Positions 44,637 to 52,136 of a DNA stretch of 64,000 nt are shown one piece after another (the stretch's first letter is position 1; each line of letters opens with the position of its first letter). The notes beneath the pieces are model-generated. The model was not told the origin of the DNA and ran no database searches. It saw only the letters and a list, made by a program, of their open reading frames with translations. The DNA is from Hominimerdicola alba 8 (GTDB taxonomy: Bacteria > Bacillota > Clostridia > Oscillospirales > Ruminococcaceae). The position numbers and the translations under genes were made by a program. Location of the stretch: NCBI RefSeq assembly GCF_000178155.2, contig NZ_ADKM02000091.1:1-64000 (forward strand), given 5' to 3'.

Positions 44637-44813
44637 AAAAAAATTAACGCTCACTTCTGATTCGGCGTGAAATGAGCATTAATTTTCTTATAGAATTATG
44701 AAAGGGATTTGATGATTGGCAAAACCTGCATCGGCGTTTGTAGACTTTGCCAATCACCAATAGGTAGGAAAAAGAAAGGTTTGGAGGGACTTTCTTGTCA
44801 TTTCCTTTACTGT
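44637..44813 (-). ncRNA. Candidate small RNA, unit 4
   Basis: As unit 3, with one further change in the terminator stem that converts a G-U into an A-U pair on the minus strand. The overlapping plus-strand frame gains two amino-acid changes here (Arg to Leu, Phe to Leu). Confidence 0.45.
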
Positions 44814-44918
44814 ATCTATATGATAACACTCCTGTGTGAACCGAACATGAATTTTCGGGCAGATCTTTTGGATTTTCTCAAAAAAATTTCAAACGATTGA
44901 GATACCGTAATTTCGGGC

Positions 44919-45130
44919 AAAAAAAATTAACGCCCACTTCTGATTCGGCGTGAAATGAGCATTAATTTTCTTATAGAATTATGAAAGGGATTTGATTTGG
45001 AAAAACGGTAAAACCTAATGTCATTGAAGTGCGACTTGGGGGATCGCGCGAGGGAAAACTTCTAAATTCATAGAGTTGGGGTTTCAACGGACACTAGGCT
45101 TTACCGCTTCGCCAAACCCTTTTTTTAGTT
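44919..45130 (-). ncRNA. Candidate small RNA, divergent unit 5 with long stem
   Basis: Same terminator and similar promoter-like block as units 1-4, but a different body of about 125 nt. Its outer stem pairs CGGTAAAGCCTAGTGTC plus CGTTGAA (complement of 45083-45106) with TTCAATGACATTAGGTTTTA and CCG (complement of 45006-45028). This is a near-continuous helix of 22-23 bp in which two mismatches on the plus strand become G-U pairs on the minus strand. The loop includes GTTGAAACCCCAAC and CCCTCGCGCGATCCCCC. No plus-strand peptide like that of units 1-4 is kept. Class unknown. Confidence 0.5.
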
Positions 45131-45387
45131 CGGTTATATAATAACACCCCAATATGAACCGAACATGAACTGTCGGAAGTATTTCCAAATCGGAAAGTAT
45201 TTTGTCATTATGTACAAAACATAGCGCAGGAATTTGTTTGTTTGGTCGATGAAATATCCGTTTTGTCATTATAAAATCAAGTTTTTTATGAACTTGTGCA
45301 TGATATAATTTTAACAAGTGATCCTTTCTTGTGTGAATTACGATATGTGCAAACTTGTAAATGTTTTGTGAACAGTGTTGAAAGCGT

Positions 45388-45416
45388 TTGCAATGTATGG
45401 AAATTTGGAGTATAAT
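45388..45416 (+). promoter_or_regulatory. Promoter of the two-component operon
   Basis: TTGCAA, 17-bp spacer, TATAAT, about 65 bp upstream of the response-regulator start. Confidence 0.75.
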
Positions 45417-45480
45417 CTAAAGTGGGAGAACTTTTATTGTACCTTTTGTGATTTATAGAATTTGAAAGGATCGTGACACT

Positions 45481-46155
45481 ATGTTTCAGATACTTGTTGT
45501 TGAGGACGATGCCAGCCTGCGCAGACTTATGAGTGCTGCACTCAAACAGAACGGCTATCAGCCCTTTACCGCCAATGACGGCGTAGAGGCGCTGGATATG
45601 CTTGAAAAGACAAATATCGACCTGATAATATCAGATATAATGATGCCTAATATGGACGGCTATGAACTGACCAGACAGCTGAGAAACGCCGATTTCCAGA
45701 TACCTATCATAATGGTGACGGCTAAGGAGAGTTTCGAGGACAAGAAAGAAGGCTTCGGTGCGGGTGCTGATGACTATATGGTCAAGCCCATCGACATAAA
45801 TGAAATGATACTGAGAGTAGGCGCACTGCTCAAACGCTCGAAATTAGCCAGTGAACATACCATGACGGTGGGCAGCTGCGTGCTTGATTACGATGCGCAG
45901 ACAGTTTCCATCGATGGCGGCGCGGGTGAAACTATACCGCAGATGGAATTCAAACTGTTGTTCAAACTGCTGTCATACCCCAACAAGATATTCACCCGCC
46001 GCCAGCTGTTGGACGAACTGTGGGGCATGGACAAGGACGTTGATGAGAGAACTGTCGATGTGCATATCAAGCGTCTGCGTGAACGCTACGGCAGTACTGA
46101 TGATTTCTCGATAGTAACGGTGAGAGGGCTTGGCTATAAGGCGGTAAAGAAGTGA
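45481..46155 (+). CDS. OmpR/PhoB-family response regulator
   Basis: A 224-residue two-domain regulator. The receiver domain has the acidic pair EDD near residue 8, the phosphoacceptor Asp in IISDIMMPN near 54, the switch Thr in MVTAKE and Lys in MVKPID. The winged-helix domain ends with VDVHIKRLRERYG and VRGLGYKAVKK. Its stop codon overlaps the GTG start of the kinase gene. The target genes are not obvious from the neighbours. Confidence 0.92.
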   Translation: MFQILVVEDDASLRRLMSAALKQNGYQPFTANDGVEALDMLEKTNIDLIISDIMMPNMDGYELTRQLRNADFQIPIIMVTAKESFEDKKEGFGAGADDYMVKPIDINEMILRVGALLKRSKLASEHTMTVGSCVLDYDAQTVSIDGGAGETIPQMEFKLLFKLLSYPNKIFTRRQLLDELWGMDKDVDERTVDVHIKRLRERYGSTDDFSIVTVRGLGYKAVKK

Positions 46156-47519
46156 AAAGACAGGTAAAGAACACGGTAAACAAGGCGGTGCAGAACTTAA
46201 AGCACCCCCAGACCCAGAGAATGACCATGCAGTTCAAGCTGGCGATGATGTTCTTCATCGTCATGTTCATATCGGCAAGTATATCGGTCAGTGTGCTGCT
46301 GCTGATATTCAGCCCGATAATGCGCGAAAATTCAAAGACACAGCTGGTGTCCTTTGCAAATTCCGCAACTTCGCTTGAACGTGAGCATTTTAATTATGAA
46401 ACGATAATCAGTCTGCTGAACACGCCGTCTTACGAGATAAGACAGCTGTCGCCCGAAAATTCGCTGGTCAAAGACCACGAAGAGGAACTGGAAAAGGAAG
46501 GCTATGTCATCAATACCGAAGGCATAGTGCCGCGTGCGGAGATGCTGACGATCATAGACGGTCAGTATGTGCTGATAAATTCTTTCAACAGTGAAAATGT
46601 CTACTGGGTGGTGAATTTTGTCACCATAGTGGGATTTATCTCCAGTATACTGCTGGGTACTATAATCACGACTTTTGTGGGCAGGACGATGCTCCAGCCG
46701 ATACACGACCTGAGTATGGCGACATCTGAGGTCGCGAGGGGCAATTTCTCGGTAAGGGTGCGCGAGAACGGTGCGGACGAATATGGCATTCTTCAGCGCA
46801 ACTTCAACAAGATGGCGCAGGAACTTTCGGGTATAGAAACACTGAGGGGCGATTTCATTTCCAACGTTTCCCACGAGTTCAAAACGCCGCTGGCATCTAT
46901 ACAGGGCTTTGCAAAACTTTTGCAGGATCCTCTGCTCTCGTCTGCTGACAGGGCTGAGTACACGCAGATAATAATTGATGAAACATCAAGGCTTTCAAAG
47001 CTGTCATCGAACATACTCAGCCTGACAAAACTTGAGAACCAGACCACTATCGGCAAGAAGAAGCGTTTCCGCATAGATGAACAGATACGCAAGATAATAC
47101 TCATGCTTGAGCCTGAATGGTCGAAAAAAGATATCGATATGGATATCGACTTAGAGGACATAATCTATGTGGGCAACGAAGACCTTATGGGGCAGATATG
47201 GCAGAATATAATAAACAACGCCATAAAGTTCACGCCGCAGAACGGCATCATAAAGGTGAACCTGTTTCGCGGCGGCAACGGTATAGTCACTAAAATATGG
47301 GATAACGGTCCGCAGATACCTGCCGACAAGAAGGATAAGATATTCGAGAAATTTTATCAGGGTGACCGTTCGCGTGCCACTGAGGGAAACGGTCTTGGGC
47401 TGGCGCTGGTCAAGAGGATAGTAGACCTTGCAGACGGCAAGATAAGCGTAGACAATCCCTTTGAGGGCGGTGTGGTATTCACGGTCGAACTCCCTTACCA
47501 GACTGAGGAAATGATGTGA
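46152..47519 (+). CDS. Sensor histidine kinase
   Basis: A 455-residue membrane kinase and partner of the preceding regulator. Transmembrane helices lie at about 28-55 and 155-178, enclosing an extracellular sensor of about 100 residues. A HAMP domain follows (about 178-230), then HisKA with the phosphoacceptor in NVSHEFKTPL and the ATPase domain with the N box NIINNAIKFTP, G1 WDNGPQIP and G2 GNGLGLAL. The start is a GTG overlapping the previous stop; AAGGCGG lies upstream. The stimulus is unknown. Confidence 0.92.
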   Translation: MKRQVKNTVNKAVQNLKHPQTQRMTMQFKLAMMFFIVMFISASISVSVLLLIFSPIMRENSKTQLVSFANSATSLEREHFNYETIISLLNTPSYEIRQLSPENSLVKDHEEELEKEGYVINTEGIVPRAEMLTIIDGQYVLINSFNSENVYWVVNFVTIVGFISSILLGTIITTFVGRTMLQPIHDLSMATSEVARGNFSVRVRENGADEYGILQRNFNKMAQELSGIETLRGDFISNVSHEFKTPLASIQGFAKLLQDPLLSSADRAEYTQIIIDETSRLSKLSSNILSLTKLENQTTIGKKKRFRIDEQIRKIILMLEPEWSKKDIDMDIDLEDIIYVGNEDLMGQIWQNIINNAIKFTPQNGIIKVNLFRGGNGIVTKIWDNGPQIPADKKDKIFEKFYQGDRSRATEGNGLGLALVKRIVDLADGKISVDNPFEGGVVFTVELPYQTEEMM

Positions 47520-47565
47520 ATATTCAAAGCAGTCACAACTGATAGTCTGTTATTTACATAAGGCA

Positions 47566-47606
47566 TAAATATCCCCGCAGGAAGATGTTTCCTGCGGGGA
47601 TATTGT
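47566..47606. terminator. Bidirectional terminator
   Basis: AATATCCCCGCAGGAA pairs with TTCCTGCGGGGATATT between the convergent kinase and AraC genes. Confidence 0.8.
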
Positions 47607-47611
47607 TTGTG

Positions 47612-48466
47612 TCAGTCACCTGTCACATTAGTCAGCTTGTACAGCTTGCGGAACTCGGTAGGTGTGCAGCCCTTTATCTCGCGGAATACACGGTTGAAAG
47701 TGGTCAGGCTGGAGAAGCCCACCTGCATCGCCGCTTCGGTCACGGAAATGTTCTCGTCCAACAGCAGCATCTCTGCCGCCTTTATACGCCTGTGATTGAG
47801 GAAGCTGATGAAAGTGGTGCGGCTGTATTTCTTGAAGATGCGCGAGAAATGGTATTTGCTGTAGCCCGCCATCTTCGCCAGATCGTCAAGGGTGATGTTG
47901 TACATATAATTCTGCTCGATATATTTTATGATACTGCCAAATTTTTCCATGTACTTCTCATCATCGTACTTTACAGCGCTTATCTGGTTCTCTTTGATGC
48001 GCGCCAGCAGTGTCAGCAGTTTGATATAGATGTATACCTCTGACAGCACATCGAAGTTGCTGTACAGCGTGTATATCTCCTTTATGAGATTGCCCAGCGA
48101 TACCCGAAGTTCTTCATCAAAGTCATCACCTATCATCACAGGCGATTTCAGCACCGAGTAAAGGTCATACAGCGCAGGGTTGGAACTTATACTGCGGTTG
48201 TCGAACAGCATTATCAGCCTTCTGCCGGGCTGGGCTTTCATGGCGTGCAGAGTGCCTGCGGGCACTATGAGTATATCCCTCTCCTTCAATTCATATGTCC
48301 TGCCATCGCATATCATCGTGTAGCTGTTGGTCAGCGGCATGACTATCTCGATGGCGTTGTGCCAGTGTATAGGATACTCTTCATTATCCACATTGTCGTA
48401 TATCAGCACGCTTCGGTTCTCGATATAATCGACTGTTTCAAAATCACCGTCAAGATGAACTATCAT
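47612..48466 (-). CDS. AraC-family regulator with cupin sensor, divergent to glycosidase genes
   Basis: About 284 residues. The N-terminal cupin-like sensor shows PIHWHNAIEIVMPL and RDILIVPAGTLHAM. The C-terminal DNA-binding domain has NITLDDLAKMAGYSKYHFSRIFK and SVTEAAMQVGFSSLTTFNRVF, ending GCTPTEFRKLY. I chose the ATG at 48466 because GGGGGAT lies 7 bp upstream; a GTG 39 bp earlier has a poor site. It is divergent from a putative sugar-pathway operon (48.8-51.9 kb), which it probably controls in response to a sugar. Confidence 0.87.
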   Translation of the reverse strand: MIVHLDGDFETVDYIENRSVLIYDNVDNEEYPIHWHNAIEIVMPLTNSYTMICDGRTYELKERDILIVPAGTLHAMKAQPGRRLIMLFDNRSISSNPALYDLYSVLKSPVMIGDDFDEELRVSLGNLIKEIYTLYSNFDVLSEVYIYIKLLTLLARIKENQISAVKYDDEKYMEKFGSIIKYIEQNYMYNITLDDLAKMAGYSKYHFSRIFKKYSRTTFISFLNHRRIKAAEMLLLDENISVTEAAMQVGFSSLTTFNRVFREIKGCTPTEFRKLYKLTNVTGD

Positions 48467-48691
48467 AACTATATCCCCCGTTTTCTGCCGCGTAATATTT
48501 TCCACCTTTGCGGCATTTGATGAAATATAAAAATCGCAATTTTTGCTTTAGAAGAAAAATTGCTGTACCCTACAACATATTATAGCACAACCGCGCAGAT
48601 TTTTCAATATATTAGACAGAGTTTTTCGTAATAAGACACAATTTTTTTATATAAATAAGCAATATTTGTACCCGATAACGCAAAAAATGTG

Positions 48692-48720
48692 TTGCAAAAT
48701 TTGTAAAGATAGTGTATAAT
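48692..48720 (+). promoter_or_regulatory. Promoter of the GH3 operon
   Basis: TTGCAA, 17-bp spacer, TATAAT, about 80 bp before the first start codon; it lies in the divergent region shared with the AraC gene. Confidence 0.75.
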
Positions 48721-48803
48721 TGTTAACGTGGAATATGAAGCCGTCCGCTGTTGGCAGGGCGGCAGGGTAAAAAATAAAATGAAATTTTTTCGGAGGTGCT
48801 TTT

Positions 48804-49703
48804 ATGAGCGTTAAAGTCACAGAAAAAGAGTATGAGGGTTACGGCAAGTGCGTGTTTATCGAGAATGATGCCTGCACACTGGCTGTTACCATAGAATTTG
48901 GTCCGAGAGTGATATATTTTGCACGCAAGGGCAGAAAGAACGTTATGCTGGAGGACAGAGATGGTCTGTTCACTGTTGATGTTGAGGGCTATGGCACATG
49001 GCGAAATCGCGGCGGTCACAGACTGTGGGTAGCGCCTGAACTTCTGCCCGAAACTTATTACCCCGACAATGCACCCGTTGCATACAAGGCTGAGGGCGAC
49101 ACTGTAACATTCACTCCGCCTGTGACACCTTTTGCAAAGCAGCTTGAAACCGTTATAAAGCTGGACGCTGACAAAGCTGTTGCAGAAGTCACCCAGCGCA
49201 TCACAAACGTTGGCGACAAGGAGGCTGATTTCGCACTGTGGTCGATAACAGGTCTTACCGACGGCGGTACCGCTGTTATACCGATGTGTACCAGAAAAGC
49301 AGGATATCTGCCTAACAGAGTAATGAGCCTGTGGGATTATTCCGACATAAATGACCCCCGCTTCAAACTGACAAACGAGTATGCGCGCATCAGACAGGAT
49401 AAGTTCCTGCCATCGCCTTTCAAGGCAGGCTTCAATGTTGAGGACGGCTTTGCGGCTTACGCTGTAAATGAACAGATATTCGTAAAGTGCTTCGGTGACT
49501 ATCAGTTCGTTGAGTACCCCGATTATTCCTGCAACTTTGAGATGTACACCAACTACAAGTTCCTTGAATGTGAGATACTGGGCGAAAAGAGAAAATATCA
49601 GCCGGGTGAGAGCACAGAAGTCACCGAAACATGGCACCTGCTCGACAACGAGGGCGACAAGGAGCCTGAACTGGACAAGATAAGAACTGCGGTTGGCAAA
49701 TGA
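48804..49703 (+). CDS. Mutarotase-fold-like protein of unknown function (DUF4380-like)
   Basis: A 299-residue cytoplasmic protein. The beginning (LAVTIEFGPRVIYFARKGRKN) and the middle (YGTWRNRGGHRLWVAPE) resemble the beta-sandwich of galactose-mutarotase-like and DUF4380 proteins, which bind carbohydrates; the assignment is from memory. No catalytic residues can be named with confidence. It is the first gene after the operon promoter, with GGAGG before the ATG, and is followed by a GH3 glycosidase. A role in sugar or oligosaccharide processing is therefore likely. Confidence 0.6.
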   Translation: MSVKVTEKEYEGYGKCVFIENDACTLAVTIEFGPRVIYFARKGRKNVMLEDRDGLFTVDVEGYGTWRNRGGHRLWVAPELLPETYYPDNAPVAYKAEGDTVTFTPPVTPFAKQLETVIKLDADKAVAEVTQRITNVGDKEADFALWSITGLTDGGTAVIPMCTRKAGYLPNRVMSLWDYSDINDPRFKLTNEYARIRQDKFLPSPFKAGFNVEDGFAAYAVNEQIFVKCFGDYQFVEYPDYSCNFEMYTNYKFLECEILGEKRKYQPGESTEVTETWHLLDNEGDKEPELDKIRTAVGK

Positions 49704-49746
49704 TATGTAATATCTGACATTGCCGAAATCTTTGTACGCTGATGAC

Positions 49747-49767
49747 GGGCGGGGGATACCCCCTGCC
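49747..49767. other. Intercistronic GC hairpin
   Basis: GGGCGGGGG pairs with CCCCCTGCC around ATA, with no T-run after it. It lies between the mutarotase-like and GH3 genes and may act as an mRNA-processing or stabilising element rather than a terminator. Confidence 0.45.
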
Positions 49768-49825
49768 TGTTAACTATACATTTATTATAAAATCGGATAA
49801 AAGATGATGATCCAGGAGGAGATCC

Positions 49826-51901
49826 ATGAAAAAATATTTAGACGAGTCGCTTTCGGCTGAGGAGAGAGCAGAAGCCCTCACCGATGAGATGACCACTGAG
49901 GAACAGGCAAGCCAGCTGAGATATGATGCACCTGCCATCGAAAGGCTGGGCATACCTGCCTATAACTGGTGGAATGAGGGCATACACGGTCTGGCAAGGT
50001 CTGGTGTGGCTACTATGTTCCCGCAGGCTATAGGTCTTGCAGCTATGTTCGATGATGAACTGACAAAGCGCACTGCCGAAATAACTTCCGAAGAAGCAAG
50101 GGCGAAGTACAACGCCTACACTGTCGAGGGTGACCGCGACATATACAAGGGTCTGACCCTCTGGGCACCCAATATAAACATCTTCCGCGACCCGCGCTGG
50201 GGCAGGGGTCACGAAACTTTCGGTGAAGACCCATACCTCACCGCACAGAACGGCAAGGCTGTCGTAAGGGGCTTGCAGGGTGACGGCAAGGTGATGAAAG
50301 CGGCGGCATGTGCAAAGCACTTTGCAGTACACAGCGGTCCTGAGGCACTGCGCCATTCTTTTGATGCCAAAGCTGATGCTAAGGATATGGAAGAAACATA
50401 TCTGCCCGCTTTCGAGGCACTGGTAAAAGAGGCTAAGGTGGAGAGCGTCATGGGCGCGTACAACCGCGTCAACGGTGAACCCGCCTGCGCCAGCGACTAC
50501 CTGATGGAAAAGCTGAAAGAGTGGGAGTTTGACGGCTATTTCGTTTCTGACTGCTGGGCTATCAGGGATTTCCATGAGCATCATATGGTAACTGCGAACG
50601 CTGTTGAAAGTGCGGCTATGGCACTGAAAGCGGGCTGTGATGTCAACTGCGGCTGTACTTACCAGAATTTGCTGGCGGCGCTGGACAAGGGGCTTATCAC
50701 TAAAGAACAGATACGCACCGCATGCGTACACCTGATGAGGACACGCATAAGGCTGGGTATGTTCGATAAGCATACTGATTTCGATGACATACCCTACAGC
50801 AAGGTGGCTTGCGCTGAACACAAGGCGGTATCGCTGGAGTGCGCTGAGAAGTCACTGGTACTGCTGAAGAACAACGGCATTCTGCCGCTGGACGATAAGA
50901 AGTACAAGACCATCGCGGTGATAGGTCCTAATGCTGACAGCAGGACCGCTCTGGAGGGCAACTACAACGGTCTTTCTGACAGATACACCACTTTCCTTAA
51001 CGGCATTCAGGACAGATTTGAGGGCAGAGTGATATTCGCTGAGGGCTGTCACCTCTACAAGAAGAGCATTTCGGGTCTGGCACAGGCAGGTGACCGCTAT
51101 GCGGAAGCTGTTGCCGCCGCAAAGAACGCCGATCTGGTCATCATGTGTGTTGGTCTTGATGCCACCATCGAGGGTGAAGAGGGCGATACAGGCAACGAGT
51201 TCTCATCGGGTGACAAGAACGGTCTGACACTGCCCCCTCCACAGAAAATACTGGTGGAGAAGATAATGTCAGTGGGCAAGCCGGTTGTCACGGTGGTATG
51301 CGCAGGTTCTGCCATAAACACCGAATCTCAGCCTGATGCGCTGATACATGCTTTCTATCCCGGTGCAGAGGGCAGCAAGGCGCTGGCAGAAGTGCTGTTC
51401 GGTGATGTTTCGCCATCGGGCAAACTGCCTGTGACTTTCTACGAGGACACCGACAAACTGCCTGAGTTCACCGATTATTCCATGAAGGGCAGAACTTATC
51501 GCTACACCACCGACAATATCCTGTTCCCATTCGGCTACGGTCTTACCTACGGCGGCGTTAAGGTGAACGCTGTAGAGTACAAGGACGGCAAGGCTGTTGT
51601 ATCGGTAGAAAACAGCGGCAGAGCCACTGAAGATGTTATCGAGCTGTACCTCAAAGACTACTGCGAGCAGGCTGTGCCAAACGTAAGTCTGTGCGGCTTC
51701 AAGCGCGTAAAGCTGGGCGAGGGCGAGAAAGCCACCGTCGAGATAGCGATACCCGAAAAGGCATTCACCGCAGTTGACAACAACGGCGTTAGAAAGGTCT
51801 TTGGAAGCAAGTTCACTCTTCTTGCGGGCACACATCAGCCCGATGCGCTCAGCGAAAAGCTGACAGGCGCAAAGTGCGTAAGCACCGAGATAAACAAGTG
51901 A
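49826..51901 (+). CDS. GH3 beta-glucosidase/beta-xylosidase
   Basis: A 691-residue cytoplasmic glycoside hydrolase that would cleave beta-glucosides or xylo-oligosaccharides. The N-terminal TIM-barrel domain shows YNWWNEGIHGLARSG, DPRWGRGHETFGEDPYLT, CAKHFAVHSGPE and the nucleophile Asp in FDGYFVSDCWAI at about residue 240. The alpha/beta sandwich domain follows (LLKNNGILPLD near 350) and a C-terminal fibronectin-III-like domain closes it. The WWNEGIHG motif is frequent in xylosidase-type GH3 enzymes. There is no signal peptide, so substrates must be imported. AGGAGG precedes the ATG. Confidence 0.92.
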   Translation: MKKYLDESLSAEERAEALTDEMTTEEQASQLRYDAPAIERLGIPAYNWWNEGIHGLARSGVATMFPQAIGLAAMFDDELTKRTAEITSEEARAKYNAYTVEGDRDIYKGLTLWAPNINIFRDPRWGRGHETFGEDPYLTAQNGKAVVRGLQGDGKVMKAAACAKHFAVHSGPEALRHSFDAKADAKDMEETYLPAFEALVKEAKVESVMGAYNRVNGEPACASDYLMEKLKEWEFDGYFVSDCWAIRDFHEHHMVTANAVESAAMALKAGCDVNCGCTYQNLLAALDKGLITKEQIRTACVHLMRTRIRLGMFDKHTDFDDIPYSKVACAEHKAVSLECAEKSLVLLKNNGILPLDDKKYKTIAVIGPNADSRTALEGNYNGLSDRYTTFLNGIQDRFEGRVIFAEGCHLYKKSISGLAQAGDRYAEAVAAAKNADLVIMCVGLDATIEGEEGDTGNEFSSGDKNGLTLPPPQKILVEKIMSVGKPVVTVVCAGSAINTESQPDALIHAFYPGAEGSKALAEVLFGDVSPSGKLPVTFYEDTDKLPEFTDYSMKGRTYRYTTDNILFPFGYGLTYGGVKVNAVEYKDGKAVVSVENSGRATEDVIELYLKDYCEQAVPNVSLCGFKRVKLGEGEKATVEIAIPEKAFTAVDNNGVRKVFGSKFTLLAGTHQPDALSEKLTGAKCVSTEINK

Positions 51902-51910
51902 TAAAACACA

Positions 51911-51947
51911 ATGCCCCGAAGCGTTCATAACGTTTCGGGGCAAATTT
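51911..51947 (+). terminator. Terminator of the GH3 operon
   Basis: TGCCCCGAAGCG pairs with CGTTTCGGGGCA, followed by AAATTTT. Confidence 0.7.
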
Positions 51948-51965
51948 TCTGTATTTATATTATTG

Positions 51966-52126
51966 TGGTTATCCCGCTGACACACCAAAATAAACGATGT
52001 TATATTGGGAACTGAATATAGTTGGCGTTTATCTTTCCCCCCGCCTGCGGCGGGGGAAAGATAACATCAACTCAGTATTTCCTTGTTATAAGGGTATTTT
52101 TTGGTGGTGTGCTAAAGGGATAGTCA
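51966..52126. mobile_element. MITE-B copy 4 with GC-rich hairpin module
   Basis: The ends are TGGTTATCCCGCTGACACAC and, inverted, ATGACTATCCCTTTAGCACA. It contains a hairpin module at 52030-52063 (TATCTTTCCCCCCGCC pairing with GGCGGGGGAAAGATA) like copy 3. A 9-bp direct repeat, TATATTATT, lies at both flanks. It ends 11 bp from the pncB stop codon. Confidence 0.75.
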
Positions 52127-52136
52127 TATATATTAT

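Larger units (their letters stand above)
43773..45180. repeat. Tandem array: four 282/283-bp units plus one divergent fifth unit
   Basis: Units begin at about 43775, 44055, 44337 and 44619 and differ by only a handful of bases. A fifth begins at about 44902: it matches for about 85 bp, has an unrelated core of about 125 bp, then matches again weakly (TATATAATAACAC and GAACCGAACATGAA against TATATGATAACAC and GAACCGAACATGAA). Each unit 1-4 also has a plus-strand frame of 62-63 codons preceded by AAAGGG. On the minus strand each unit has a promoter-like block, a structured body and an intrinsic terminator, which I regard as the better explanation. Individual units are listed as ncRNA entries. 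Confidence 0.9.

Noticed and set aside
43797-44829. Minus-strand 61-codon frames in each tandem unit as protein genes
   Set aside because: They lack ribosome sites and overlap the terminator stems; the structural RNA reading explains the strand better.
45060-45100. GTTGAAACCCCAAC-like sequence resembling the end of a CRISPR repeat
   Set aside because: It occurs once, with no regularly spaced repeats and no cas genes in the window; it lies inside the stem-loop of the fifth array unit.
49838-50821. An antisense open frame within the GH3 gene
   Set aside because: The GH3 protein is unambiguous over the same bases; the antisense frame has no start signals.
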